A DNA stretch of 64,000 nt from Litomosoides sigmodontis (GCA_963070105.1 OY718807.1:7479983-7543982); one strand, 5' to 3'. Counted from the stretch's first letter, positions 42,781 through 57,200 are shown. The notes: generated by a model not told the origin, from the letters alone. Numbers and translations are program-made.

Positions 42781-45700
42781 CTAGTAAGTTCGAGCCATGG
42801 AAGATAACATCCGATAAAATTGGTAATTTAAATGATTGATGTGGTCCTCCTCCTTCTTCTCAATATTGCGTATTCTGGCGAAGAAATCAGTTGCTTTAAA
42901 CAAATCGATAAATGAAATCGCTAAACGTTTCCTTATTTTCGCTATTTTTCTTTCATCTTCCTCATCCGGAATACTTTTTAACTCTTCAATGTCGTCCGAT
43001 GAATCCCTAGCAGCTGTACTTTCAGTATGTTCACTTTCTTCCGATTCCTGCTCCTCCGATTCCTCACTTTCTTCCGTCTCACCATCTCCTTCTTCAGACT
43101 TCTCACTTTCTTCCATCCTATCCTCTTTCTCAGATTCTTCACTTTCTTCCGTCTCGTTTCCCTCTTCAGATTCTTCACCTTCTTCTGTTGCAGCATAAGG
43201 TGTCGCACTTGTTTCTCCTCTTCTCTCTGCCCTACGTTTCCGTCGTAGTCGAGCTTTAACGAATTTCTAAAATTGCTATTTTTTTTTAATTTAAATTTCA
43301 ACAAAAAGTTTTGATATGTTGATAGCATATTTCACCTCAACAAAAATTAAAAGAGAACCGGACTTTTTTTTAACGACTTCTTAAAAAAAAATAGGTTTCA
43401 TACGGTGAGGAACTGAGAGAATTTTTGATGAACGAAAATGAAAATCAAACAAGCACATACAATTAAGCATACACATATATAACAGAAAATTAAAACGATA
43501 AATTTTAATGAAAATCAAAATTAAATCAAATTGAGTAGAAGAAAAGTGTATACTTCCATTTCTACTTCTGACTTGAAATTTCTGAATTTAAAAATGCTCC
43601 CTTCGTTAAAATAACAATTACATTTACATCAAGATAATTGATAAACTATTCAGTAAACTACTCCAGCAACGTGGAATTAATTGAAAATCATAATTTTCAT
43701 TTTTTACGTCGTAAACACTGAAAACCTTTAGTAGTATCATCACTATTGCTGCCATTTCATACTGCGCCAAACAGCGTATGCCTTCAAGCGTCCGATCAAT
43801 CTCAATCATTTCCGCTGCGATCTCATCGCAAAGATTTACCATTCCTGGCGCTGACTTCCAGTTCATATTTCGCACACGATAGGCTTCTTTGGCTATTTCC
43901 CATTCAGTTACCAACTAAAAAATGACACCTTTAATTCCTGCAAATTAGCAAAATGGAAAATAGTTTTTCGAATGAATTCAAAAAGTGAAGTGAAGTTTCT
44001 CTCTTCCCCGCTAATACAAAGCCGAACAACCTGATGCTTCTCAAAAATAAGCAAACGTTTCAGTGTCATCTGCGTTGTAGGCGAACAAATTATTTCAAGC
44101 GCTATATTAGCCGCAACTGAAATATTTCAAAATTTTAATTGCCAAAAATTTCATCCATGAATGAAACAGCACAAAAAGGATGAGTGATGGAGAGAGTATT
44201 ATCAGAAATGAATTGCCAATTCTGATCGTTGTCTGCTTCCCATCTCACATCACAAATCACAGAATCACAAACTCAAATTTATAAATTATCAAAATTTAAA
44301 TTTATGAAAGAAGTATGATGGTAGATGAATTCGATGGCATAAATAAGTTATTGATGAAATACAAATTAGTAATGAAGAAAAACGAAGAATCAAAAATGAA
44401 GACTGTGATCGATCAATCGATCCGCATAATATATATTTCTTACAAACTTGAAACAATAGCAATTAAGCAAAACACGATAGATAGCCGCCCACTTGAAGAG
44501 TGCAAATACTTTGATAGCTTACAGAGTTTCACCATGTCATACTGTAACCACATAGTTATGCTAAACTACTTGCAATTACTGTACAGCGATGGATGAACCG
44601 TAGCAACATTAGCATTAATTGCATTAAGCTAAAAAACAAGCATACCTGAATTCTTAACGCATTCTCGTCGTAACTCAATGAGCAAAGATGGCGGCAAATC
44701 AAAACTCTCACTTTCGTCCTCACTTAAAAAATCAACAATTTCTTCATATTCCCTTTGCTCATCGTCATCATCATCACTACCACCATCATCGCCACCGCCA
44801 TCAGCATCACCACCGCTATCACCTTCATCCTCACTCACATTTTGCTTTGAAGTGGACTGCGAAAGTTCGATATTTTGCTTTGAAATAAATCTCTCAATTG
44901 TTGCACTCCTTTTCGAAAAGAATTTTTTCCTTGCAATGGTATGCATCTTCTTCAAAATTACCGGTACATTGTCAAATTTCGGCTCCGCTTCCGATGGAAA
45001 TTTTTTGATAAATTTTGCAAAGCCTTTTCTGTGAACTTCAGCCTGCTCATAGAGCAAACGAAAATCTCGCCGCATATGATTAAATCCTGATCCGTCGATT
45101 CGACCAAATTTATTGTACTGTTTGACCCAACTTGGTGATATTTCTTTTGGATTTCGATACCATCTGCTCTTCTAAAATAGCATTCTTTCTCAATAAATTT
45201 ATTTACATTCTTCTTTTTGTGTACCAATTATTTTTGGTAATAATTGGAATTCTCAAGAAAATTTCAAGATTTGAGATGGTACGTAAAGAGTAATAAGAAG
45301 CAGAGAAAATGCAATTAAAAAGTAATATTAATCATACTTCATGAGGAGTAATATTCGTTGCTTTCAATTTCTAATTTAATCATTAGCTTAGCAGTAGGCT
45401 TTGCATCTTAAATTTTATAACTCTTGAAATGTTATTGCAAAAATTTGTGTTTAGTGAATCATTAAATTGAATTTTAATCTAAACATAGTTTTACAGCATA
45501 CACATACAAGCATATTAGGAAAACCAGATGATTCTAAAAGTTTAGAGAAGAGGGAATTTAAAAAGTTGGCGAAAAATTCAGCTAAAAAAAGCTATTGAAC
45601 CGATCCGATGCATTCTTGGTAATACAGATGCATAATTTGAGGGCTAAAAAAGCCATTATGATAATTAACTTATCATTTGCTGACAGTGACAGGCTTAATT

Positions 45701-46011
45701 GGTGTTGGTGTGAGGGAAATAGAACTTACAATGTAAATCAACATTAGCACTTCCGCCGATATACTATGTTTCTTATTGCAATTCAGCATTTCCATAGTTG
45801 ACATTAGCACGTTAAAAAATTTTTCAGCCACTTCTTGTTTCCTTTCCTCTGCGCTTTCCTCCGGTGGCTGAGTGGTTGGATCGACCGGTTTTTGATCGGA
45901 TGATTTTGGAGCAGATGCTTTTGCGTCGGGTGGTTCATTACCGGTCGGAGGTTTTTGACCGGTTTGCTTATGCTTTGCCTTCGAGCCTTTAGCAGACTTC
46001 TTGCGGCCCAT
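42781..46011 (-). CDS. Unknown acidic low-complexity protein, 522 residues (five exons)
   Basis: Not recognised. Exons on minus: 46011-45730, 45171-44646, 44116-44031, 43914-43726, 43266-42781; phases 0, 1, 0, 0; all GT-AG; 1,569 bases. Order: a Lys/Pro/Ser-rich head (MGRKKSAKGSKAKHKQTG); a helix EVAEKFFNVLMSTMEMLN; a basic aromatic segment (SRWYRNPKEISPSWVKQYNK); a long Asp/Glu/Gly tract near residues 190-215; LPPSLLIELRRECVKNS; two more helical exons (LVTEWEIAKEAY; AAIVMILLKK); a basic patch (RLRRKRRAERR); a Glu/Ser-rich tail with repeated SEESE units; and a final helical region ending MARTY. Tail and tract are probably disordered. A TTTTCAG acceptor 20 bases before the AUG fits trans-splicing. 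The ELRR block recalls the gene at 33,859-35,794. Confidence 0.78.
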
Positions 46012-46031
46012 TTTATTACAGAGCTTCCTCT

Positions 46032-49000
46032 CTGAAAATAAATTACCACAAATTTAGCATTTATTTCATAGCAAAAAAAAAACAGGAACTCTAATTGACA
46101 AACGAGGAAAGTCGTGGAAGTTTTCATTTTAAAATTTCACAAAATACTTTCATAGTTTTCTTAGTTCTGCTAAATCACTGCACAAAACTCATTCAACTTT
46201 TCCCATTAAAATTGCAAGAGAATTTTTGGATGAAACTATTTTACTAAACCAAAAAAAAAATGGCATAAATTAATCACGCAATGTAAGAGTTGCAATTTGC
46301 GCTCGAAATGACGCATTTCTCCTTCCGCAATTGCTCTCTAATTAGCAGTTAGTTGATCAAAGAGAAAATGATGCGGCAAAAGTCGGTAAAAATCTTCCCT
46401 CCTAAATGACTAATTAGAAATATGCGCGCACTAATAGCAAAGTCAAATTGCGCACCGGTAAAGGTCAGAGCAAGCAAATGGCACAACGACTGGATCAGAT
46501 CATTGTAGCAGTGGCATAAAAGGTTCTTTTTTTTTGTTTGTGTTTTCACTTCTTACTTTTGTAGCATTTGAAAAGTTCATTGATCTAATAAATTTTCAAC
46601 AAATTTATTTTCTAAATGAGGTAAGTGACAATTCTAATTAATTCCTTAAATTTTTAATAAATAATTTCAATTTCGCAACAAATTTTTTTAATTTTTTAAA
46701 ATTTATTAACAACAATAGCAAATAATTGAGCAATTTTATTCCTTACTAATTAATGAATGAAGAATATTCGGATGGTAGCATCGCTTTCCTTTCTGTGATA
46801 TTGTTTTGTTGCAATGGTGAATTGAGCTATATCAGTGTAGTAGCAAAAAGTTTGACCTACTTATCTACAAGCACTGAAAGTAGTTCAGGCTGACTCATCG
46901 AAAATACAACTCATTCATCTGCAATTAACAGATTGTTCATTTTCTGTATTAACGCATTCATTACTGTTGTATTTGTTAAAAATCGTTACAAGTCGAAGTG
47001 ATGGCAAACTTTTCGACGAACTAACCCCACTTGATCTATTCTTTATGTAAATGTATATTTCTTTAAGAAATTCTTCCATACGAAATCATTATTTCATTTG
47101 TTACCGAACCCATTTTTGAGTGCTTTGGGAAAATGACGTTTCATTTCACGGCACGACGAAGGACCGTGTTTCAATACGTTATGGAATGAAGCCAAGTTAG
47201 CTACGTTGGTGGAATTGGCTCTGCCTGTATTGCTGTGTAGCGAAGGTGGATGGAAGGGTTTTGCGGGTGAAGATCTCACTAACAGTCGGCATTGGAAAGT
47301 ATCAGTGTTACTTCTCACACTATCACACTATACCGATAAGTTACATTTTTTGCTCATAAGTAGTTTATAGACTATGATGTGATTGTTATGGAAATTTAAA
47401 TGAAACTTTTCAATCTTGAGATCGGAATAAGTTCAAAATGTAAGATCTACTTTATTCCCTTCTCCAAAATACAGCTTTTTGTTTTAATTGCCTTGTTGTA
47501 TTTTGTTAGTAAGTCGTTTTGAGTGTCTTTTATCCATTATCTTTTTTTTTTTCTTTTGCTTTCATTTTCGAAGTTCGAAATAGCACGTAGGAGAAGCTTT
47601 ATTCTTTGAGAGGTTTTAATGTTTCCATCAATTTCCTTCTAATAAATTATTTGATTTCAGCCTTTTTCTTTCAGGTCTACTACATTTAGAAGTTTTTGCT
47701 ACAAGAAATGTACTGCTATATGAAACTGTGAAGTTTATTGCACGGATCTGTATAAGTCAGTATTGTAAATTCAATAAAACATACTGAAAGCAATAAGCAG
47801 TAGCGAAAGCTGGAAATCTGAAAATAATTTGCTAAATCTTTTCACTGTTTTCTTTAATCTTAGAATATTTGTCATATATTATTGTATGTAGGTATTTGTA
47901 AGGTTTTGATCCGATTGAGGAAATCATTCTATTCATTTCAATAATTTGGTTAGGGTTTTATTGTTCGCGGTCTATTAAAATGGAATTCACGTTTCGGCAA
48001 AAATTTTGGAAAGTAGGAAATGCGGATCCAAAAAATAATGAACTAACATAAAAAGCATCATCTCGTCAATTTTTTTTTCATATCTTTTCGTAGCATTTCA
48101 GCTGCGGTAGAATAGCAAAAGAAGGTTTCCCGTTGCATCCGTCTGGGTGGATAGTGGGATAACCAGCACGTTGCTAAGCTATCATTATCATATATACTCG
48201 GGTTATTTGAATTCAAGTAGAGAAATGATTTATTTTGTAACAAAGCATTGACTGAATTATCTACGGTGTACTTCAGAGTTATTAGCATTATCCTATCATT
48301 TTGTAAGATCTGCATATCGCATAGTGATAAATATACCTATGTTTAATAATAGAAAAATTAATAAAAGTCTGAAATTTGCGCAGGAATCATTTTTGCTGAT
48401 TTCATGTTGCATGATTCGGTATGATTTTCAAAAAATTAGATTTTCGAACTCGTGAGCGTCATCTTTTTTTCAAATCTAATCTCCAACAGTTGATAGCTGC
48501 AAAAAAAGATGAATGACTCGGTTAATTAATCATTCGTTTATTAGTGATAAAGCCGGTTATGGACTCACCAGGTTTTATTTGCACCTGTGACTCTGCCATG
48601 GGACATTGTGGAAAAATGAGAATTTGATGCGGTTACTAACGTAGGTAGTAGATTCAACAGATCAGTTGGTACTGCCATGAAGATAGTTATATTTTTGTTG
48701 CATATTTGGATTTAACATATTGCTTGAATTTTCCTTTCACATATAGTTAGAATGAGAGTTAAAATGTTAAAATCTTTAATGCTGTATTATCATATTAAGT
48801 AGTTTACTTCAATTGGAGACAACAAGATAATGCTGAAGCAGCTAAGCATTTATGTATCAAGTCTGAATAATTAATATCAACCAGTGCAACCTTTTTTTGT
48901 CACCTGATACTCAAACATTTTATCCTGTGTTTACAGCCTAGTAGAAATTTATACTTTCAACTATTATTAGCTCGGAAAGTGAGTATTTTGCAACTCGAAC

Positions 49001-52000
49001 CAATTTATTTATTTGTTCTTTAGTGTAGCTAAGAAATAAACAGTATGCCACAGAAAATAGTTTTAACGTGGCGTTCTTACTGTTACATATGATAGATGTC
49101 ACAAGTTTTTGACAATATTACCTAAATGAAAAATTAAGTTTGGCTGAACCATGCATCGACGATAAGATTTCTCATCATTATTGTGATTGCTTATTGTGAT
49201 TACGTTGTACTGTCACTTCCACTACCGCTTCAATTGAATTGTCCGATAGCAGTGTATTTTTATTTGAGCTTTGCTTATGGAATAGACAATATTTTGTTAA
49301 TTTTAAATTTAAAAGAATTTGGGAGCAAAGTATATTCTCATTGTTGGTGCTACTCTACAATGAATTTAATTTATTATTTCTCTTACACTTTCAATTTATA
49401 CCTCCAAACAGTAATTCGCAGACCGTTGCGCTTTTTATTTAAGTATTGTTTTCTTCACCTATAAGGACACTCCCATTCTGGATTTTTTTTGGTTTTAATC
49501 TACAGAACAATCAAATCTTTAATTTCATGTTGATTATGTTAGTCACACATGTTTCTACCATCTTATCCCCGCGTACATGATTCTATGAAACAGCCCATTA
49601 TTCCTGTGATAAAATTTGCCTCTATTAATTAAATGATAGGAAAAGTGAAAAAAAAACTTGATAAAGGGCGGAGAAGTGGAAATGTTAGATGGTATATAGG
49701 AAGTGAACGAATTTGGAATAGCAACAGAATTTTTCAGTCCAGAATTTATGATAATTCATTCACTGCCACATTCAGTTTTCGTCTGCGTGTTTATGTAATA
49801 TGTATGACTGCGTGGTGTATGAAAGGGATGATAATTTTGTTTGTGAATAAATGGCGAGTATGACGCGAGTAATGACAGAACGATTAGTGGCAGTTTCATG
49901 TAATATTTAGAAAATTAAGTTATTCATTCATTTTAGATTTCTCTTCTTTCTATCTACTCTTATTTAACCATTAATTCATCTATTATCAATTGGAATACTT
50001 AGATCATTTTATGCCTTTTCTTCCTTCTAGTTTGCAGGGTATTATCACAAAGGAATTGACTTAGCGATGGGGATATTAAGATGCTTATGGGAGTGAAATT
50101 CTCTGCATATTTTCTGAACATTAACAGTTGTTATTATTCGGAAATAAAAATTCATTGAAATTAAAAACTGAATGGTAGGAGGCGTATGTGTGCGTGCGTG
50201 CGTATGTATGTATGGCACGCTTTTGCATTAGAGCTTTTCATAGATAGGTGAAGTTGAGGATGTTCATGTATTAAACATATTTATTTTCGGCTAACTAATT
50301 TTTTTCAGTGATTCGTGTTGTTGAAGAGAAGTTGGTAAACACCTTCCTTCTTTCTGCACTACTCTTCCTGAAAGTTTATAGCTCCGCCGTTCGCTCACTA
50401 GAAATGTTATAATTTTTGTGTTTTTCAGTATTATCAATTACTTCAAAATATTTAAACAAAAGAAGTGAGGAAAGTAAAAAGTATGTATTTCTGACATAAA
50501 CGCTTTATTTTTTTTTTGGGTCCAAAATAGTTTTGCGAATTACGAAACTTCATAGAATTCTGATCTAAATGGAGAGAGTTTTTTTAATCTTTCATATCCG
50601 TGGGAACATAGTACTTATCCTAAAAATTACAAACTTTTCAGTGTGCAATACTTATTTAAATGTTTTAAGAAGACGCAAGGATGGATGGTAAGTGTTGTGC
50701 AGGATCTATCATAAGCTAAAAAAAAACACTTCGTTTTTGATATTTATAATATATTGCAATAAATTTTAAAGGCAGGAATGAATTTTAGTCATTTTCAATT
50801 AGAGAGAACCCTAATTTTTAAAATTCTACTTACAATAGCAGGAATTTTGAAATATGGGGACAACGGCGATGGCCAGAATATGAAGATGCTTTTCTGCTTG
50901 CTAGACATACAATTTACAAATTACTGTATTCGAGCAATTTACTAGCTTTTCTTGTAAAAATCTGTTTTTGATCATTTATCAATGAATGGGAGAGAGCGAG
51001 GTGGAGTGAAACTCTCTAGATAGAAACAATCATTACTTGTATCAATTTTTTTCGTGACTCGCCGTTCACTGGAATACGCGGTTTCGTGCTGTTGTTGAGC
51101 TTATGAATTCATTCTCTTCCTTCATCTGCGAAAATATACCTTAGATGGATACAATAATTATGCATATATCGATCGATGTTCGCAAAAAACAAGAAACACA
51201 GTTGTAATTGTATATGTGTTTCGAGTGGTAGTATTGTTTTTTTTCAAAGTTTTAAAGAAATATGTTTATATTAAAAATAAGACCATTAGCTATAATTCAT
51301 TTTTGATTTCAATGTTGTCATGTTGTCAAGTTTTAATTAATCAAAAAAAGTTCAGCTTCATTTTTATCTTAGAGATAAGTATTACAATGCTGTTGGTGCA
51401 AATTAAATTCTGAAGTTAGGTAAATGGCATAAAGAAAAAGAATCGTATTAACTAATGTTCATTTCACTACTGTCTGATTCAAAGGAGTACTCTCACCTCC
51501 TCATTCATATTATTAATCATTAGTAATGAATAAGTGAAAGAATTGAGAAATGAATAAGATTGAGCATTTAAAACAAATACGGCTTATTCAGTTGGGAAAT
51601 TATCCGTTTGAAATTAGATAATTTGGGAAGATGGTAAGTATGCAGTGGCGAAGTAGGTGTGGTACTCCTCCACTTACTCGGTCTTTACTGGTCCATGAAA
51701 TTTGTTATGAATTAAAAAATGGAGTGTAATATTCTATAATACATCTTTACTTGTGATAGCCAAATATAACTGACATTCTGTTGGAACAAAAAAATTCTGT
51801 GGGAAAATAATTCGCTGCATAATGAACAAAAAAAATGCTAAAAGCTTGCGAAGGCAGGAAATTCTTATGGAGCAGCACATGCATTACATGATGTGTATAA
51901 GACATATGCAAATGGGTGTGGTAGGTGAAATTCTGACGCCTTTGATGTATTTTCAAAAAAAAAGAAAAAAATATACGCTCATACTTCAACTGGAAAATGT

Positions 52001-53400
52001 TATTATTAGCTTAGATGAGATGTGATAAAAGTACGTTGATGAAGCTACTGTTACCTTGATTTAATTTTTTTTTTTTTGCATGTTGCATGTATCCCAGTTA
52101 TAGTATGCGGTCGTTTACAGACTCTTGACCGTTCAGCGATATGTTCAATTTCAATTTGTTTGGTGGACGAGAATATCATAAAAAATTGCTTGAAAGAGTT
52201 GTTCCAATTTTTAAAAGAACTAATAAGAAAACAAATACCACTACTAACTAAAACCACTAATGTTTCACGATGTTAAGTTGTAAAATTTTTTACTGAATAT
52301 TTGGACAGGTTATTAATGGCGTTTTGAGAAGGCGATAGGCCTCTATTTTTTTGATTTACATAGAAATTTCACATAGAAAGCGATATGCTTTCAAGAACTA
52401 AGGATATTTGAGGGATTTTTTTTTACGGCAGTTAGTAAGTATTGTGAAAAAAATTTTCTGATTTCGTTTAAGTAACATTGGATGTCATTTGTAACTAATG
52501 AATATAACAGTTTCTATAAATTTTGGAAGTATGACAGAAAGATTTAGCAATCATTTGTGAGCAATTTCACGTTAAATTTATATTTTCACAAAGTGTATGT
52601 GTTTTATTGAAAATGGCAAGAAGTAAAAAGAAGTTGGTTTTTGATTACCAGAAGAATTTATTAGTTCACTTTTATTCTTTGTTTGATATTGATCATTATG
52701 GTGATCGGATTGAGAAGAAAGAAGTATGAAATGCGTCATTGTTAGAGTAACTTGATTTTAGAAATTGCTATCAACGTGTTGAGATAGATATTCAGCAAAG
52801 AAACGAGATGTAAGTGGATTCCACAGAAATCTAAGAGCGTGTAAGAGCTGTAAACTGAATAAATGAACGAATAAATGAATTATCTTTCCATGTTCGTTTA
52901 TTGTTTATTTGTTCATTTTTTGAAAAGGTTGAGATTGAAGTTTTGTATAACTTTACAAGACTCATGTAGTAGTATGTTTATTATTAAGCGTAGCAACTAA
53001 TGACAAAATGAAGTGAAGCCGCTATGACAGGTGTAGAACGATGGAAGGAGTCATCGGATCACCGAGATTGTCAGTGATAATTATGACTAGCAACAGTTAC
53101 GGTTTCCTTACTTGCAACTTCTAGCTATTGCGGCATATTTCCATATTGCACATATTCTGCAATTTCTCTGGAAAATGGACATTCTCACATTTACTTCTAC
53201 ACAATTAGGAAAACAATATGTCGGATGAAAAGATGATTGATAGATCAATATTATCGCTGGACTGGTATATCGAGAGCAACCATGTATCGAAGTTCTACAA
53301 TATTATGTGATCTTTGCCTTCCTAGAACTATGATGCGAGGGAATTCTGCATTCCTGGACTCAAGAGACTTTAGGAATTGCGTAATGCTGCATATGAACTT
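46032..53400. other. Gene-poor region upstream of two diverging genes
   Basis: The flanking genes point away from each other. About 7.4 kb is AT-rich with no exon I can support on either strand. Open frames (for example minus 47,094-47,318, which sits in a slightly GC-richer patch) lack splice partners or family resemblance. No tRNA-like cloverleaf or repeat array was recognised by eye. Confidence 0.6.
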
Positions 53401-54221
53401 TTATGGGTATTGACTGGTTCAACCAGCGAATGATTGAATTTTGCATGTGACGTATGATCGATGTGTGGCGGGTATGGGGTACTACTGGTACTGAAGGGCG
53501 AGAGAGACGGGAGATCCGAATGTTAGTGCGGTAGAAGTATACGCTTAGTGTTGTGTGTTGATGTTCTCAGTTGTTTGTGCTACTTTCCACTTCAGCAGTT
53601 TAAGTGAATGCACTAGCAGTCGTTGTAGTGATTAGTAATTGATTGAAGTGATGCAGTGGAACGGCGTTCTCGGGAGGAAAAGGGGCGAATTTCGGTAACT
53701 ATACAAATAGCGTGGTCGAGCTCTCGCGTTGTGAAATAGTTCGAATAGTGTTAAGCGACAGCTCGCACTGAGAAGACAGAGAGAGAAGGTGTTGCGTCCC
53801 ACCGATTGATTGATTTCATGTTGCGTTGTCGGCGTTTTCAACGTGGCAGGCATTCGCTCCTTCTTCAATCGTGCCCTCATTTCATCGGGACGCTTTCAAT
53901 TCTCATCCACCATTCCTATGTCGCTTGTAGAAAAACGTGCACATATATATGTATATATATGTGTGTATTACAAATTAAACTTCTGACTCTTGATTACTTA
54001 GATTGTAGCTTACTACAAAGGGTTGTCATAATAGTGTCATTCATGTGCTCGGAATTTGTAAAAGATCGCTTTAGTTTCTTTCAGTTGCTAAAGATTCAAC
54101 GCGGTTATCGTATTGTGTCACTTCTTTATTTGCGACCGTATCTTTCGATTATATGTGGTGTCATCGATTATATTATATAAAATCAGCAAAGTTATCTGTT
54201 TTAGAATATTAACGGGCGAAA
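53400..54221 (+). promoter_or_regulatory. Probable promoter and 5' leader region of the PNUTS gene
   Basis: A GC-balanced stretch at about 53,450-53,880 contrasts with the AT-rich flanks. A donor-like GGTAACTA at about 53,694 and a clear acceptor (CTGTTTTAG) ending at 54,204 would define a non-coding first exon and an intron of about 510 bases, leaving 17 bases before the AUG. The same acceptor could instead take a spliced leader. Which applies cannot be told from the sequence. Confidence 0.4.
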
Positions 54222-57200
54222 ATGCCGGAGAATGAACCGATCCGTCGATTCGTACCGTTGCCCACTCAGTTCCTTCAAGAAGAAGAACCAAGCGATACTG
54301 ACGAAGATGATGAGCAGAATGAAGAGTACGATCAGCCTTTGGCTCATTTTCAACATCCTACTGCACGTCTAACTTCAGCCCATGATCATCGCACGCAATC
54401 CTTTTCATCAGGAAGGGGCATCTCATCCGATACATTTTATGGGATTTCTCAGCGGAATTTGGTATCTTTTTAACTGTAATAGTAGTAGATATATATTTTA
54501 TTGACATTGTTTTAATAGTATATGCTTGACACGTCGTTTAGTGAAACACGGGAGCTTTAAGTTTCTGCAATATGGAGCTATAAATTGATTTTCAGGATTT
54601 CCATGGAATCACTTACTTCTTAGATTGGACTCGTGTTAAATCCTCATTCAGTTTACAGTTTACTTTTTGTTTTGTTAAATTGATCTTCAATTCTTGCGCA
54701 AACAGTTTTATTTCATTAATTTACAGAGCTATGGGCAAAATCATGGCGTTGAAGATGATATGTCAGCACAGACGCTGCGCAGTTTTATGGGTCGTCATAT
54801 TCCGAAGAATGATGATTGCTCACAAAATTCCTACGAATATCAGGAAGTACGTTTTGCAATGTGCATGAACTGGTGTATGTTAGGTGGTGGCTTTTTACTG
54901 CGAGCTTAGTTATATTAGTTATTGCGTCCTGGAATTTTGAACCATGGTTTCTGTCTTTCAGTAAATTGTATTTAGTTTTGTTCTGTACGCATTACATGGT
55001 TTAACGTAAGTGGCATTCCGAGGGATCGTTTTTCCATTTAAAATAATCGCATAGCAAAGAGATGATACGATTTTCAAGCCTGTATATTTTTGGAGATTTG
55101 AAGTTTGCTGTGTAGACTAATCGAGATTTTTGGGCCAGCAACAGTAGGGAAGGCAAATGATAGAAACGATTATCCATACCCAGTTTTCTTATTCAACGAT
55201 TATCCATACCCATGCAACGATTATCCATACCCAGTTTTCTTATTCTTTTTGCGTATTGGAAAACCTTGTTAGTTCACTGAGTATTTATCAACTTCTTAAC
55301 ATGTGCTCCGTTAGAAATTGTAGGACGTTATTCCCTTCATTGAATGTATTAAAATGTGTGCCTTTTATGTTTTAATATTTATTAGTGTATAGTGGAGCAT
55401 AGGCATTGTAGGCGCACTAAATTTTTATCTGTGTAGCTTTACATCTGAGACCTTCTATTAATTGGTGTGGGTTAGCACATGCGGAGATTTGTATGTTACA
55501 CAATCAGTCTCCAAATTTTATCGTTTCAGGTATTCGATGACCCACACCAACTGATACCTAGTTATCACGAATATTCAATAACGAACTCGCCAACGCATTC
55601 GTATTCCCCAACATCTGGTGATTCTGCGGGGATGCCGGAATACTTTATATCTAGGGGGGCATCAACGGCGATGCGTTCTGGTGGATTAGGATATGCAAGT
55701 CGTACTACTGAACAAGGCGACACAGTTTTCTGTGAATCCCAGCAAAGATTGCAAGAACCAAAAGTTATTTCAAATGAAAGCAATAGGGTCGGTAGTTGCA
55801 ATTTACCCACATTTTGTATAAATTTTAAACGGGTACTTGAAGTAGAACAAGATGCTTGAGACTTAAACTTGGACTGTGTAAGAGGGAAAAATGTGTTGCT
55901 TTCGGATGGTCAATGTTAATCTGAATTCATGAAATGTATGTTTGCTGCAATCCTCATGTTATCTAGAAAAGTACTATCAGCATTCCTTGTCTAAAGAAGT
56001 TCGGCTTTAGTTCATGATCTGATCAAAGTTCGATCATTTGCAACGGTGTAGCAAAGACTTTTAAAGATTATTTTAGTTTTTCCTTCATCATTGACTGCTC
56101 TACCAGTTCAATGAAGTTTTCTATTCTACAAGTCGGAAGCTCTTTATCAAACTATACAGTTTCACTTGCAAAATGATCACTTCCTGATGCTTCGAACCGC
56201 GTGTGGTAGAGTGCCGGTATTCCTCGAATGGTAAAAAAAATGTTAACAAGCAGAGTCCGCAGAATAGTTCAGAGATGTAAAAGTGAAGCATATTGTGTTT
56301 CACTTCATGCAACTTTAGATATTAGTGGGATCTGGTCGGGAAAACTAAATTTGAGAGCTTCACAAATTCTGCTTTTCCGTAACTAATTGAAAATTCTACT
56401 ACGCAAATCATTGTTAAATCTGAAGTTAAAAAGATGAAAAACGGACAACTTCAATGGATCATTGTTCATTCGTTCTCACTTTCATTTACGATCGGAGGAA
56501 GTATCAAGGATTGTGGGGCCGTGCTAAGGGACTAATTATACAACGACCAGTAGGTCGTTGTATGTTGTATAATAGCAACTGTTGTATAATTAATGGAAGT
56601 ATTTGCATAATGCATGGACGATATTCTGGGCTGATAAAATTAACGGAATTTATTGGATCATTACATCTGTTGGAAGGAAATTGCATTCGTGTTCACTTTA
56701 TCGGGTGTGCAAGCTTGTCGACTGTTTTCGTTTGCATGAAGTGACTATCCCATTTCAAAGCTGACGGCTCCCGTTTGGTCTGTCTGCTAATTTTAGTCGG
56801 TTCACTTGGACTTGGCTTATCCTTCTGATGGTTCTGCGTATATGGGCATTTGATGTAACCGGGCCTTTCAAGTGAAATCGATTTTGCCACATGCGTTTCC
56901 GTTTGTTAGATGGAGATTTGCGAGACTTTCCCAGTGCCTGTTTTTTCCTTCGATTTCCACACGCATTTTACATATTTAGCGCATATTCCGCCATCGCCGG
57001 GCATTCTTGTTCCTAATATTTGTGTGGATTTTCCTAGTTCTATCACATGATTGTGTAGTCATTTGGGACCGATTATGGGTTTCAAGTTGTATGATATTTA
57101 AATTTAATGTACTTGAGCTTAATTACGATTGAGTGACTCAGTTGCTAAAGTTTTCTGTACAGTAAAAAAAGGATGGTAAGAATAGGTTTAAAGTTGAATG

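Noticed and set aside
44315..44596. 93-residue plus-strand frame
   Set aside because: It lies in intron 2 of the 522-residue minus-strand gene, and its length is not exceptional.
47094..47318. 74-residue minus-strand frame in a GC-richer patch
   Set aside because: No splice sites joining it to another exon and no recognisable family; kept only as part of the gene-poor region.
55157..55375. Tandem repeat considered as a CRISPR-like array
   Set aside because: Three copies without spacers, in an intron of a eukaryotic gene.
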